Assembly: GCA_023376005.1 (NCBI GenBank)
Contig: CM042157.1
Location: forward strand, 51,293,193-51,357,192
Origin: Doryteuthis pealeii
Lineage: Eukaryota; Mollusca; Cephalopoda; Myopsida; Loliginidae
Direction: 5' to 3'
Length of the DNA: 64,000 bases
Shown here in pieces: positions 32,499-44,805 of the stretch; the stretch's first letter is position 1, and the number at the start of each line of letters is the position of its first letter. Under the pieces are notes generated by a model. That model did not search any database. It was not told the DNA's origin and was given only the letters and a program-made list of their open reading frames with translations. The position numbers and the translations under genes are program-made.

Positions 32499-32594
32499 GG
32501 TGACCCCCCCCCCAAAAAAAAAAAAAAAAAAAAAAAACAAACAAAACAGGCCAGACTTTCAAAAAAAGTCTGTCTTTTGGATTACCCTGTATAT
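32332..32594. repeat. Inverted repeat around (CT)n, (AT)n, poly-C and poly-A
   Basis: GAAAGTCAGGCCTG before the tracts pairs with CAGGCCAGACTTTC after them. Within it a short element reads TATACAGGGTGACC ... GATTACCCTGTATA, ends typical of a mariner-like MITE in TA. (CT)n spans 32405-32461 and (AT)n 32462-32494. Confidence 0.7.
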
Positions 32595-34480
32595 CTCACT
32601 TATTGGCCGCAAGCTCTTCCCACAACAGAAAGGATGCCGCAGAGGAAAAAAGGGTACACATGACTTACTTTATATAGATCAACACATCCTTAAAGAAGTT
32701 AGAACGAGGAGCAAATGGCATGGATTGACTAAAGAAAGGCCTACGACATGGTCCCACATACCTATATTATCGAATGTTTAAAAATGTACAAAATATCCAA
32801 CAACATCGTAAATTTCATCAAAAGGCCATGGAAAACTGGAAAGTTCAATTAAAAGCAGGTGGGCAATCCCTGGCAGAAGTAAAAACCCAAAGAGGTATTT
32901 TCTCATCACCACTACTGTTTATTATAGCAATGATGCTACTAAATCACATTCTTAGAAAATGTACAGCGGGCTACAAATTCACTAACTCACGAGAAAAAAT
33001 AAACACCTAATGTACATGGATGACATAAGATTTTTTGCAAAAGATGAAAAAGAACTAGAATCCCAAATACAAACCATTGGAATATACAGCCAGAACATGG
33101 AATGGAATTAGGAATTGAAAAATGTGCCATGATAGTGATGAAAAAGGGAGAAAGAAAATTAATGGACGGAATCCAATTATCAAATGAGGACACTATAAAA
33201 ACACTTGGAGAAAAAGGAAGTTACAAATACTTAGGAATTTTAGAAGCGAACATCACCAAGCAAACAGAGATGAAAGGAAAAGTGAAAAAAGAATACCTCA
33301 GAAGAACAAGAAAACTTCCAGAAACCAAGCTCTACAGCATAAATCTTATCAAAGGAATAAATACATGAGCCGTCTCCATTATAAGATACTCTGGGCCATT
33401 CTTAAAATGGACAAAAGAAGAACTCAGACAGATTGACAAAAAATACTAGGAAATTAATGACAATGCACAAGTCTTTACACCCTAGAGACGATAGGGGCTA
33501 TATGTATTAAGAAAGGAAGGCGGAAGAGGTCTTGCTAACATAGAGGACTGCGTAAATGCTACAGTCCAAGGACTCGAGGAGTACACAAAAAAGAACAAGG
33601 AAAGATTATTTATGGCAGCCAATAACTACAGCTACAACATATGGACAAGCAGAAAAACAACAAGAACAAGGAAACAGAAATGGGAAGAAAAACAATTATA
33701 TGGATACTTCAAACGACAAATCGAAAGGTTGCACATGAAAAGACCTGGAAATGGTTAAGAAGAGGAAACCTCAAGAGAGAAACCGAATCACTGATTATTT
33801 CTGCTCAAAACAATGCCATAAGAACTAATTATATAAAAGCAAAAATTGATAAGACACAACAAAACAGCAAATACAGATGATGTGGTGACCATAAACCATG
33901 TATTATTCGAATACAGCAAACTAGCACAATGAGAATACAAAGCTGGCACGACTAAGTTGGAAAGGTGATCCACTGGGAATTATGCAAAGAACTCAATTTT
34001 GACCATACAACAAAATGATATATGCATTAACCAAAATCTGTTATTGAGAATGAGACGTATAAAATTCTCTGGGACTTTGAGGTACAGACGGATCACCTAT
34101 TACCAGCCTGGAGACCGTACCTAGTATTAATTGACAAGAAGAAGAGAACCTGCAAAACCGTGGATTTTTCCGTCCCGGCCGACCACCGAGTGAAAATGAA
34201 AGAAAGCGAAAAGATAGACATACTTAGACCTTGCCAGAGAACTGAGGAAACTATGGAACATGAAGGTACCAATTGTAATTGGTGCCCTTGGAACGGTCTC
34301 TAAAACTCTGGAAAAGAATTTGGGTGAATTGGAAATCAGACGAAGAATCGAGACTATCCAAACTACAGCACTGTTGGGATCGGCTAGAATACTCAGAAGA
34401 GTCCGGGAGACATGAGGGGACTTGCTGTTAGTCAGCCTCCAGTGAACTACCGGTTATGACAGGTGTGAAAAACTCATGAT
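32595..34480 (+). pseudogene. RLE-type LINE ORF fragment 1 (RT to C-terminus)
   Basis: Decayed ORF of a non-LTR retrotransposon. Early RT motifs (FPQQKGCRRGKKGTHDLLYI) lie near 32617-32680, and the polymerase box MYMDDI (catalytic DD) near 33010-33027. Thumb-like EKGSYKYLGILE is at about 33205, then LRQIDK, a KEGGRGLANIEDCV block near 33515, and the C-terminal PADHRVKMKESEK block near 34180. Many frameshifts. It ends with a 3' tail containing GAATACTCAGAAGAGTCC and ATAATAATAAT. It belongs with five other fragments downstream, all on the plus strand. Confidence 0.85.
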
Positions 34481-34614
34481 AATAATAATTTGTTTGTATA
34501 GTTATATGGTTTCAAGTATGTTTATCTAATAATTTATACACAATTAAATTGTTTCAAGCTATTCCCATTTAATAATAATTAGCATTTGTTTACTCACAGT
34601 TATATTGTTTCAAT

Positions 34615-34715
34615 CATTCCCAGCTGGAATACTCAGAAGAGTCCTGGAGACCTGAGGAGATTAGCTGTCACTCAGCCTCCAGTGAACCACCAGCTTAGGC
34701 GTGTGTAAAAAATCT
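34615..34715 (+). pseudogene. Isolated LINE 3' tail joined to an internal segment
   Basis: GGAATACTCAGAAGAGTCCT and CTCAGCCTCCAGTGAACCAC are the last codons and 3'UTR of the same LINE. They run straight into ORF-internal sequence (CACCCTAGAGATGATAG, 34721 on) without the 5' region. This is the second of three 3' ends within 1.4 kb. Confidence 0.8.
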
Positions 34716-34719
34716 TAAT

Positions 34720-35749
34720 ATCCACCCTAGAGATGATAGAGATAGATTATATGTGTCAAGAAAGGAAGGGGGAAAAGGTTTTGCCAACATAGAGGAATGT
34801 GTAGAAACCACAATTCAACAACTTGAAGATTACACAAGAAAGAGCAAAGACAAACTATTTATGGCAGTCAACAATAGTAGAAACGACAGATGGACAAACA
34901 GAAAAACAACAAAGACTAGAAAACAAAAATATGGACGCTTCAAACGACAAATAGAAGAGGCTGCACATGAAAAGACTTGGACATGGTTAAGAAAGGGAAA
35001 CCTCAAAAGAGAAACTGAATCACTTATAATTGCTGCACAAAATAATGCCATAATAACAAACTATATCAAAGCGAAAATTGATAAGACCCAACAAAATAGT
35101 AAATGTAGACTTTGTGGTAATAGGGATGAAACTGTAAACCATATACTCTGCGAATGTAGCAAACTAGCACAACGAGAATACAAAACTAGATACGACTGGT
35201 TTGGGAAGGTGATCCACTGGGAATTATGCAAAAAATTTAATTTTGACCATACAACAAAATGGTATATCCATAAACCAGAATCTGTTCTTGAGAACGAAAC
35301 GCATAAAATTCTCTGGGACTTTGAAATAAAAACGGATCACCTTATCCCAGCAAGAAGACCAGACCTAGTGTTGATAAACAAAAAAGAAAGAACTTGTCAA
35401 CTGGTGGATTTTGCAGTGCCAGCAGATCACAGGGTGAAGCTAAAGGAAAATGAAAAAATGGACAAATATCTTGCCAGAGAACTGAAAAAGTTATGGAAAG
35501 TGAAAGTGATACCAATTGTAGTTGGTGCACCTGGAACAGTCCCAAAAGGATTGGAAAAGGGTCTGGAAAGTTTGGGAATCAGAGGAAGAATTGAAACCAT
35601 TCAGAACACAGCACTGCTGCAATCTGACAGAATACTCAGAAGAGTCCTGGAGACCTGAGGAGACTTGCTGTCACTCAGATTCCAGTGAAAGACCATCAGC
35701 TAATGCTGATGTGAAAACTCAAAAGGAGTAAATAATAATAATAATAATC
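34720..35749 (+). CDS. LINE C-terminal ORF: zinc knuckle and endonuclease-like domain
   Basis: Longest intact stretch of the family: 301 codons open (34753-35658). Lysine-rich start, then a C-x2-C-x8-H-x4-C zinc site (residues 118-135), FDHTTKW, and a segment HKILWDFEI ... RRPDLVLI (202-208) ... LVDFAVPADHRVK. This looks like the PD-(D/E)xK restriction-like endonuclease of R2/R4-type non-LTR retrotransposons. It ends ILRRVLET plus stop, a short 3'UTR and an AAT tail (35729-35749). It is a 5'-truncated copy lacking RT, so not a functional element. Confidence 0.82.
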
Positions 35750-35834
35750 TTTTGTAAACATAGTTTTTAGTAGATAAATAAAAATAATTTATAAATACTT
35801 AAAACCATGTATGGTTTTAAGTATTCCTATCTAA

Positions 35835-36791
35835 TCTATATATAATGGAAATCCGGTCTCTATCTTTCTGTAACCGAAACTACACTTACGTCACAGTAAT
35901 TTCAGGAATTAAGTAAGTTTATCAATGATAATTCAATTTATAGTCAATATTATTACTACATAAAATAAAGAAAACGCTGCATTATTTATATATGCTCAAA
36001 AAGTAGTACGCAACAAATGATGGTTTAACATGTTTTTAAAACAAGTTTTAATAAATACATGCCCGGGATTATTGATTTATATATAGTTCGTTTTATTTTA
36101 ATATATATTTAAAGTTATCTGGCGTATAGATTGTTACGAGAAAATTATTTACAAACAAGAAATCATCATATAAACTTGTCTTAGCTTATATCTTAAAAAC
36201 CGGAAAAATTAACCTGAAAACTCAACCGGATGTAGTTTTACGATGTGTACAAACATTAAAAAATTGTTTACATTTATTTTTAATGTAAAAATTGCATACG
36301 GTTGTTATTTTTATAACTGATGTTATTTTTTATCATATTTATTTAAATTAATTTTAGCAAAGTAATTAATAGTTAGTAGTATGTTATTCATTCATCAATA
36401 AGCTTAATTTTATTTGGTATTAGATTATCAAAATAGCGTTTTAATTTTAATTTATATAAATTTTATTTTGTTCTTTAAAAGTTAAATAAATAAAGTTATT
36501 CAATTAATTTAATGCTTATTTTAATAAATAAATGCTTACTTTAATAAATATGAAATTGAGTAAATCTTTAAGAAAATGAATTAAGAGCATAACAGCATAT
36601 ATTACATTCCTTCATTCATTGTACAGACATCAAAAAATATTTAACGAAAAGAATGTTTAAAGAATTTATTTTTCTACAGAATTGAACTGAATAAAAATTA
36701 GTTTATTGATATTGAATTTTTAACTCAGGCAATATTTTCAAAAAATTACTTTTTCATCGCCCGGAGGATGTTTTTTTATTTATTTTGCTAG
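35835..36791 (+). mobile_element. Nonautonomous Helitron-like element, 957 bp
   Basis: Begins A|TCTATATATAATGGAAATCC with TCTTTCTGTAACCGAAAC and ends GCCCGGAGGATG..TTTTGCTAG|T. TC start, imperfect 3' hairpin, CTAG end and A/T flanks fit Helitrons. No RepHel coding sequence. Confidence 0.7.
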
Positions 36792-37330
36792 TGCTAATAA
36801 TTTGCAAACATGTCTATTTGATCAATAAATGTGACCCCAATAGGTACAACAATTCCAGACCAGAGTTGACCTGAGGGTGACTTCATACTCCCCAGAGCTC
36901 CAGAAATGAAGCCACAGTTTAGTGACATACCTACGATACCCCCTTTTTGGTTTGCGTGGAGGTTCTTACTCCTCTGCAGGGGAGACAGTCGGCGTATTCT
37001 AAGCCCCGTCGTCAGAGCAAAGTTATACTTGTACATAACCGTAAAGAATGGACGTTAAGGTGGGATGGGTTAAGGGACAATCAACTATTTTATTCCGGGT
37101 CCCAGATCATTATCCGTCTGCCCTTAGGAATAGCAATCTAGTATTAGCTTAATCGGATAGAAAACCAGAAACTGAGAAAAATGTTGTCTCTCTTCCATGT
37201 GGATTTCCTGCCAGACATGAAAGGCAACATTTTACATATTAACCCCCCCCCCCCCAAAAAAAAAAAAACTTGGGCTCAAAAACAGATAATTACCGCCACC
37301 AAACAGCCCAACTATACTTATTATTCGATT
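36792..37330. other. Unassigned sequence with a possible dispersed repeat
   Basis: 36852-36915 loosely matches pieces at 38200-38330 (reversed) and 58400-58500 around CAGAGCTCC. No coding support. Poly-C/poly-A runs at 37243-37270. Confidence 0.35.
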
Positions 37331-37851
37331 TATAGATTGAAAACTAATTTACATGTTTTTGTGTGATAAAAAACTCATGACAAAAAAGTTATTTTATATG
37401 TGGCATCTCCGGAAGGTATGTAGCCAGTTTATACCAATTGCATGACCTTCAGGTAACTTCCCAACTAATTTTCATACAATTATTTAGAAGTATATGAGTG
37501 TGTTTTCTGAAATCTTTAAACCAGAGATTTCAGTATTTTAAATATATCGAGAAGCCCCCCCCCCCTAAAAAAAACAGAAAAAGTTGAAAACATGTTTTCT
37601 CTTTGATAGATATTTCCGTTCTTATTGTGCGTTACAACTGCTCATATTTCATTAAGAATGAACCGGATAGGTAACCTCATTTTTGACAGCCACGTTTATA
37701 ATTTAAAACAAACTCTACAAACGATTAACCTTGAGTTATTATGGTTTGCTTGTAAGGAAGATATTGAATGTGACTTTATTTAACTGTAAAGAAATTGTTA
37801 TAGACTATGGGATATACTCAGAAAAATCTGACAATTCGTCATCGAGTTGTT

Positions 37852-37854
<3 letters not shown>

Positions 37855-37898
<44 letters not shown>

Positions 37899-37965
37899 TA
37901 TTAAAAAAGAGGAATTAGCAGCAGGAGGACAAACCCTAGCAGAAGTAGGACCCACAATGCGGCAA
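37855..37965 (+). pseudogene. (AAT)n followed by a small LINE RT fragment
   Basis: About 14 AAT units (37855-37896), then AGCAGCAGGAGGACAAACCC and TAGCAGAAGTAGG, the RT-internal GGQTLAEV segment also seen at 32860. The microsatellite is on the 5' side although this LINE carries AAT at its 3' end. Confidence 0.65.
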
Positions 37966-38179
37966 CTTGTTGGCCATGGATGGCGAACCATGGTGCTTAA
38001 GGATGGGACCCTTGTAGCTGAGCAGTCCATAACATGTAACATTACACTTTAGCCCTTACTTAGGCTAGACGGGCGATCGGAGAGGCACCCTCCGATCAAT
38101 CGGTTGCACCTATTGTATTGTCCCAACCCTATTGCCCTTATAGCAATCACCAACCTTTTTTATCATACATGCTAGAAGG

Positions 38180-38370
38180 CGGTGGCTGGGCTTTTAATGT
38201 TTTGGGTATGACATCAAATTCTATCTGATGGTGAAGTTCCAATTCTGGAGCTCTGGAGAATGTGAAGTACACCTTCATCACTCCCAGGTCTACTCTTACC
38301 CAGAGTGGTAGTAACTGTTAGGGTCCTACTCTTACCCAGAGTGGTAGTACCTCTTAGGGTCTCATCTATA
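38180..38370 (-). repeat. Dispersed repeat with tandem hairpin end
   Basis: The reverse complement matches 58400-58520 (CTACCACTCTGGGT, CTGGGAGT, CAGAGCTCC, TTCACCA). The last 35 bp (CTACTCTTACCCAGAGTGGT) is present twice. Confidence 0.55.
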
Positions 38371-38399
38371 GGTCAAATAGAAAAAAATGAGTTAAAAAT

Positions 38400-39545
38400 G
38401 TGTTTAAAAAATTGAGTTTAAAAAATTGGGTAACTATGAAAATGAATAAAACAAATATTGTTCGGCATAAAATAACCCAACAAGGGTTGGCATTCTGTAA
38501 AATCCAATCATTCATTACTGAACCATCCACCCAACTCAAGAAATACACAGAAGAATACAAATTTACAAAGAAACTAAGAAAAGATAAAGCACTTATTGTA
38601 TAATGATTCTATTAAGATACCGAAAATGAAAAAGAACTAGAAACTCTTCTACAAAGCAACAAATGTATAGCGCCAGAATATAGGAATGGAATTTGGGGAT
38701 TGGAAAAATGTGCAATGTTGATAATGGAAAAAAAAAGGGAAAAGAGAAACAAGGAATTGAACCACCAAACCGGGAAAGCATCAAAACATTTGCAGAAAAT
38801 GAAAATTACGATTACCTGAGAATGTGGGAAGTGGACATCATTAAACAGAGAAAAAAAAAGAAAAAGTAAGAAAATCGTATCGCAGAACATAAAACTCGAA
38901 ACTAAATTCTGCAGCAGAAATCTCATTAAAGGAATAAACACCTGGATACCTTGTAAGATACTCTGTACCTTTCTTAGAATGGACAGGGGAAGAACTCAGA
39001 CAAATAGACCAAAGGACAAGGAAATTGATGACGATACACAAGGCCTTATACTCGAGAGATAACACACAGACAGACTCTATGTGTCAAGAAAATAAGGAGG
39101 GATAGGACTCACTAGCATTGAGGGATGCGTAGATCCAACAATTCAAAAACTTGAGGAATATACAGAAAAGAGTAAAGAAAGACTAATTACAACAGCAAGT
39201 AACAACAATATTAACGTAAATAACAGTATAATAAAATCTAGAAAACAAAAATGGGAAGCAAAATAACTGTATGGTTACTTCAAGAGACAAACTGGAGTAA
39301 TTGCTCACGAGATGATCTGGACGTGGCAAGAAGGGGAAATCTCAAGAGAGAAACTGAATCTCTTTTGATAGTAGCAGAAAATAGTGACATAAGGACCAAT
39401 TATATCAAAGCGAAAGTTGATAATATGAAACTGAATTGCGAGTGTAGGTTATGTGGAGACAGATGAAACGATTAATCACATGATAAGCAAATACAGCAAA
39501 CTGGCACAAGAGGAGTACAAGACTAGGCATGACTAAGTTTGCAAC
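38400..39545 (+). pseudogene. LINE fragment, heavily decayed
   Basis: It carries the same order of blocks as fragment 1 from the polymerase thumb to the zinc site: an ENENYDYL-like piece near 38797, RLCGDR near 39450, KRETESLLIVAEN near 39346. Stops are frequent. More diverged than the copies at 34720 and 48400. Confidence 0.75.
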
Positions 39546-39964
39546 GTTTGGCTACTATCGAACAAGAAGTTGTACGGCTACTCCGGTTCATATATTATCT
39601 TTGACATCTTGCAAGCACGGTACTAAAGAACAACTTTTTGTTCATTCTTAAATTAGCTATGCTAGCGTGTAGTATATCAGTGTCTTACTACTGACATATT
39701 TTTATTGTAGGTAGATTAGTCTCACTCTTGCACACCTTAAACACAATCTATATTTGTATTTTCTATATTTTGTGCATATTGTAAACCTCAGTGTGAATTC
39801 TCTTTTAACATTCTGTCTATTGGTTGTAATTGAATATATTTTTGTTTTCTAACTGAATATCTGATTTTCATTATGTGATAGAAATTACAGGAAGAACCTC
39901 ATGTGATTTCTATAACAATGCACTCTTCTGATAAACAATTCTATAAAAATACAAGTACTATAAA

Positions 39965-40240
39965 TTCCTCATCTTTATTATGATAAACATTTCGGCCGGG
40001 CTTCTTGAGGTGTTTTTTGTAATCTATTGGGGTAAATTGTTCTCATTCCGAACGTTTCGGTTGATGAGAAACGTTCGGAATGAGAACAATATATCCCAAT
40101 GGATTACAAGAAACACCTCAAGAAGGCCGGAGGGTACATCGATCAAAACATTGTGTGTGTGCTTTTCACAATAAAGATGAGGACAACAGTCCGAAAAATC
40201 AAAATAAAGCTTCATCTAAAAAATTCAGACAAATAATGCA
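39965..40240. mobile_element. SINE-A-derived palindrome (copy 4)
   Basis: Inverted halves meet at CGAACGTTTCGGTTGATGAG, near 40060. The right half holds GAATGAGAACAATATATCCC, AAGAAACACCTCAAGAAGGC and AATAAAGATGAGGACAACAG, the SINE body and tail; the left half is its complement. Arm identity is high. Confidence 0.8.
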
Positions 40241-40249
40241 AACACTCTT

Positions 40250-41329
40250 ATAAATTTTACAAGTATCCTGACCTTTGATATTTTGATATTTCCAATCATT
40301 ACATTTAGATTGTTCTCAAACTTTGAAAAGTCTTCAGAAAGGTTGTAGAACTCTCAGAATCAGCCTTTACTGATTCATACAACAAAGATTCAATTGTTGC
40401 AGCAATTGTGGGTGAAGGGATTGAAAACAAAGATATTCATCTGAATAATGACAATACTTCCCGGAACTTAATATACAAATAAGATATATCAATTATTTTT
40501 TTAGATGGGTATTAATGCTAATAATAACAAAAAGTTCCCAAGTCATAATTTTGTTTCAGTCGAATCTCATACATTGATGAGGCCAAATACCACGAAAAAT
40601 AATGTGGTAAGAACGATAGCTAAGCCTTGAAACAACTATGATGATTAATATTATATAAACAACAAAGCCGATCGCGAGTACTTCATTTTGACGGATTGAA
40701 TGCCAAAGTTATATGCAGGAAGAAAGATTTGAGTGAATTTGATAAATTTCAAATTATCATAAATAAATAAAAAATAAAATTGTAAGAACAGCAATGTTGG
40801 CCAATATATAAGAATCATGTTATAAATAATTAACTGTGTTAATTCAGTAATATAAACAACACTTATTTTTAAGTTAGAATCTTACGTAATATGTGCACAT
40901 AAACATGTAACTAGTGTTATGTATAAGGTTTTGTTTTGGATTTGTTTAATAGATTAATGTCCGGTATAGGTACTTATCTGAAAGGATGGTCACAAGAAGA
41001 ATGTTACGACGCAGATCCTGACGTAATTTGCAGTTTGTTTTATCTAGTTTATTTAATTCACATAAACACAGTTTTTAGCGTTTTGCTACCTCCGTGGGTA
41101 GCGTGCAAATTATTTATCTCTTTCTGGCTACCCCCTTTTTTCATCCTAAAAAATTTTTTTTCTTCCCCCCTTGTTTTGAAAAGCAAATATTGAACTTTCT
41201 AATTTGTGCGATAAGCTAATGTACGTCCACTTTGAAAGAGTTTCAAAGCAAACTAGAAATACTTCTCTGAAGACAAAGCGACAAGAAGAGATATCCGGAA
41301 AGGAGAAGAAAATTAAAAGAAAGAAAGAA

Positions 41330-41330
<1 letters not shown>
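40250..41330. other. AT-rich sequence, no gene supported
   Basis: An 85-codon ORF at 40936-41193 has no recognisable domain and no splice support. Confidence 0.35.
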
Positions 41331-41332
<2 letters not shown>

Positions 41333-41373
<41 letters not shown>

Positions 41374-41615
41374 CTGGAAATACTAGAAGCAGACGCCATC
41401 AAACAAACAGAAATGAAAGAAAAAGTAAGAAAGGAATACCTCAGAAAAACAAGAAAGCTCTTAGAAACCAAGCTATGTAGCAGAATCATTATCAAGGGAA
41501 TAAACACAGAATATCTTGTAAGATACTCGGGACCATTCCTAAAATGGACAAGAGAGGAGCTCCGACAGATGGACCAAAGGACAAGGAAACTGATGAGTAT
41601 GCACATTAGGGAAGG
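41333..41615 (+). pseudogene. (AAT)n followed by LINE thumb-domain fragment
   Basis: AAT units (41333-41371), then an ORF with KQTEMKEKVRKEYLRKTRKL and VRYSGPFLKWTREELRQMDQ, the segment after the polymerase core. Again the AAT tract is on the 5' side of an internal piece. Confidence 0.8.
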
Positions 41616-41829
41616 TCGATTTTGGAACTGGGGTACAGCTCTGATATTGATATTTGGGGTTTAACATGATAAGTAACGACACAAAATATTTCTCCCCAGA
41701 TCATTACAAATGTTTGAGGAAACGAGTTTAAAGGCTGAAAATTAAGGCTCTGGAATGTGGCCTCCGCGATAAAGGAAGGATTTACCGCAGTCAAAAGATT
41801 ATGTACTGTGGAGGAAAAAATGTTTAAAT

Positions 41830-44200
41830 ATCATTTAAAATTTATCTTTTTCAATTGAAACTTTTCTTTGATATCAATAATTTATATTAAAAAAATAAGC
41901 ATTATAAATAGTAAAAAAATATTTACTTGTAGAGACGAAATGGAGATTAAAGTGTTTTAGTTTAGATTTGGTTTAGTTTGAGATTTAAACAGTGAAAAAT
42001 AGGTACCACCAGACCGTTTAAGTCATCTTGAATAAAACGGAAATAGATATTTCCGAACTTTGTTTATAAAAAATCTCGTAAAAAAAAGATCGTACAGGAT
42101 TGTTACAAAGAAAAATAGTTAATTCAAAGATCAAATTATCCGATTGGGAAAAATTACATCGTTATCTTAAAAAATAAACAAACCTATCCATATTACGTGC
42201 GAAAGGGTAATTTTCAGGCCGCGATTTAGAGAGAAAGAAATACATATTTTACCCTCTTACAGTTATGCATCTAAGTACGGATGGGTGTAACGGACAAACT
42301 TTTTTAGCCAAATTTTTTCTATTAAAATGAATAAAATCTTTAAAAACTTTAATATTACAATTTAAAATGAATAAAATCTTTAAAAACTTTAATATTACAA
42401 TTCACTATGAATAAAAACTTGAAAAACTTTAATCTTAAAATTTCGCAGTGAAATTGACGTTAAAAAATGTCTTCGGTTTTAGTATTAATTCTTAAAATCG
42501 AAAATAAAATGAAAATTTGAATATTTTTTCTAAGAGAAAAACTGATAAAACAATCATTCAATATATTATTTTTGTTCTAATTGGTCGTAAAAGTTAAATA
42601 AAATATTTTTTTACGCTCAGAAAAACAAACTTTAGTTACCGAGAAGCGTCTCGTCGTATGTCAGTTTTGCTCTTCCGTACATTCTAAGAATCACACATTA
42701 CTATTCAACAATAAAAATTACAAATTCTTTTAAAAATATTAATCGAGCACGGATCGGACCAACTTTTAGTTCACCTGAATTCTAAAATTCATGTTTTTAA
42801 ATATCCGTGAAAATTTTGATTTTTTTCCACAGGAAAAAAAAAAAATTTAATTTATTTCACGCAGAAAATAAAAATGTTTAATCACGCAAAAGATTGAAAA
42901 TCTCGTAAAAATTAATTTCTTTAAAAAAAAAATTTTTTTTTTGACAATTTAATAGAATATAGTACATACCAATTACATAAGAAAAAAAAAGTTTTCAAAT
43001 ATTAATATTATGACATTTTTTTTGCACTTTTTATTTCCGATTTCATTATTTTTTTCTAAAAAAACTATAATTCGGTACGTTATACAATTTCATTGATATA
43101 GTTATTCAGCCTCTTATCTTTATAGAAAAAAAGTACCAAATTTTTTTTCCACATCATTTTTTTTTTATCTCATAAAATAAAATAGGGGGGGTGATAGACA
43201 TCGTAAAAAAATATTTCCCCTAATATATTTTAGAAAAAAACTATTTCAGATGTATTTACATCCAATGGTAAACATTTATGGAAATTTTCGTGAAAATCGG
43301 ACCATTAATTGATTTTTCATAGAATTTTTAAAAAAAATCCTCTTATCGTAACTTGTTTTTAGCTACGTTAAATTTCAGTTGATTTAACAGTGCAAAAATG
43401 AAAACATTGTTTTTCAATCATAATTTTCATTATTTTCCTATGCTGATAAAAAATTAAAAAAATCATCAGGAGTTTATTTAATGTTGTTTCTTTCGAATGG
43501 AAAAAAATTTTCAAGAAAATATTAATTTTTCTGCAAGTTTCATTGTGTTAAATGTAGTGGGGGTAAATTGCACAGGGTTAAATTGGTGGTACCTAGTGAA
43601 AAAATCGCTTTTTTTTTCCTAACATTCAGGATTTGTTATTTTTCAATGGGAAAAAAAAATAGAATAATTTTAATTATAAATAAAACGCCATAAAACTAAG
43701 TTTTTTTTCTCGTTTTAGTCATAAAATAAAATAGATATAGTTTGTTTAATGTTTATGATTAGTGTCATCGGACTTTCTTTAAATTAATATCTTTTAAAAT
43801 TTACGCATATGCTATTATTCGTTTACTGTTTGTTTTGAATTGTAAAAATAATTAATATTTTTTTATTTTCATGCAAGATACTTGATTATTTGAAAAAGAA
43901 AGGAAAGAACAGGTTGTTTAATCTACATCATTTTGTATTTTAAGTGACTTTAATTCAAACAAAACAACAACAAAAACGCGGTGAATTTTTGTATTATTTT
44001 GGTAAGTAATACCGTTTCTTTCTTTCTATTTATTGTTTTGTTTCAAATTAAATTTTCTCTTTGAAATTATTAAAATACGGTTATTTTCCAGTTTCATTGT
44101 GAAAAGTGTAGCTGATACTATTTTATACACGAAAACCTTAAGCTACCTAAGCGCGCGTGTGTGTTTTAAGAATACCCAACTTTTCGTCTGCCTTATTTTT
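41830..44200. other. AT-rich sequence with a three-copy 40-bp tandem
   Basis: A 40-bp unit (AAAATGAATAAAATCTTTAA...) repeats at about 42323, 42363 and 42403. Elsewhere poly-T/poly-A runs and no coding signal. Confidence 0.6.
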
Positions 44201-44204
44201 AAAA

Positions 44205-44535
44205 AGAAATTAAAATTAATTAAATCGATTATTTAAGGTCAAATTTTTGTCTAAATTGAAAAGTAGTACCATAATGAGCATCAGTACAAAATTAAAAAAG
44301 TAAAATGATATTATGCATGTAATTTATTTTTAATACATTTAAAACATTTTAAGTCAATTTTCTGCTGTAAAATCAGTGTTTACAAAACAAATTTAACACT
44401 CTCTATTGAAAAAACAAAAAAAACAAAACCAAATAACTAATGCATTATAAAATTCATTTATTGATAAATCAACACTGAAAATTTCATTAAAATCGGTTAA
44501 TTCTCTGATTTTTTTGTAAATTTCTTTGAAACGGT
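44205..44535. repeat. Modules A (plus) and B (minus) of the AT-rich repeat family
   Basis: Module A (TTAAATCGATTATTTAAGGT, AGTAGTACCATAATGAGCAT) is followed by reversed module B (AATCAACACTGAAAATTTCA). Related copies occur between 49.7 and 59.8 kb. Confidence 0.65.
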
Positions 44536-44805
44536 TTTCTACAAATAAAAAAAAGATTTTCTTATAATTTTTGGATTATTTTAAAATCAATTTGATTTTT
44601 GAATTTACCTTAAATTAGTGGCTATTTGGGGGAGGGGTGTCCTGTCTTTTCATGCCAAAATCTTAGCCCCAGCTTAACCCTAACTCAAACCAAACCTAAC
44701 TCCTTACCATAATTGTTAGGCTTTTTTAATATGAAATTGGAAGATATCCTAAAACAGTTTGATTTATAATTTTTCATTTATTTCTATTTTTATTTTCAGA
44801 TAAAA

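Noticed and set aside
32278..32781. 167-codon ORF across (CT)n, (AT)n and poly-A
   Set aside because: Only its last third matches the LINE RT; the rest is simple sequence and an inverted repeat, so it is not one gene.
40936..41193. 85-codon ORF with hydrophobic C-terminal half
   Set aside because: No homologue recognised, no conserved motif or splice sites; likely chance in AT-rich DNA.
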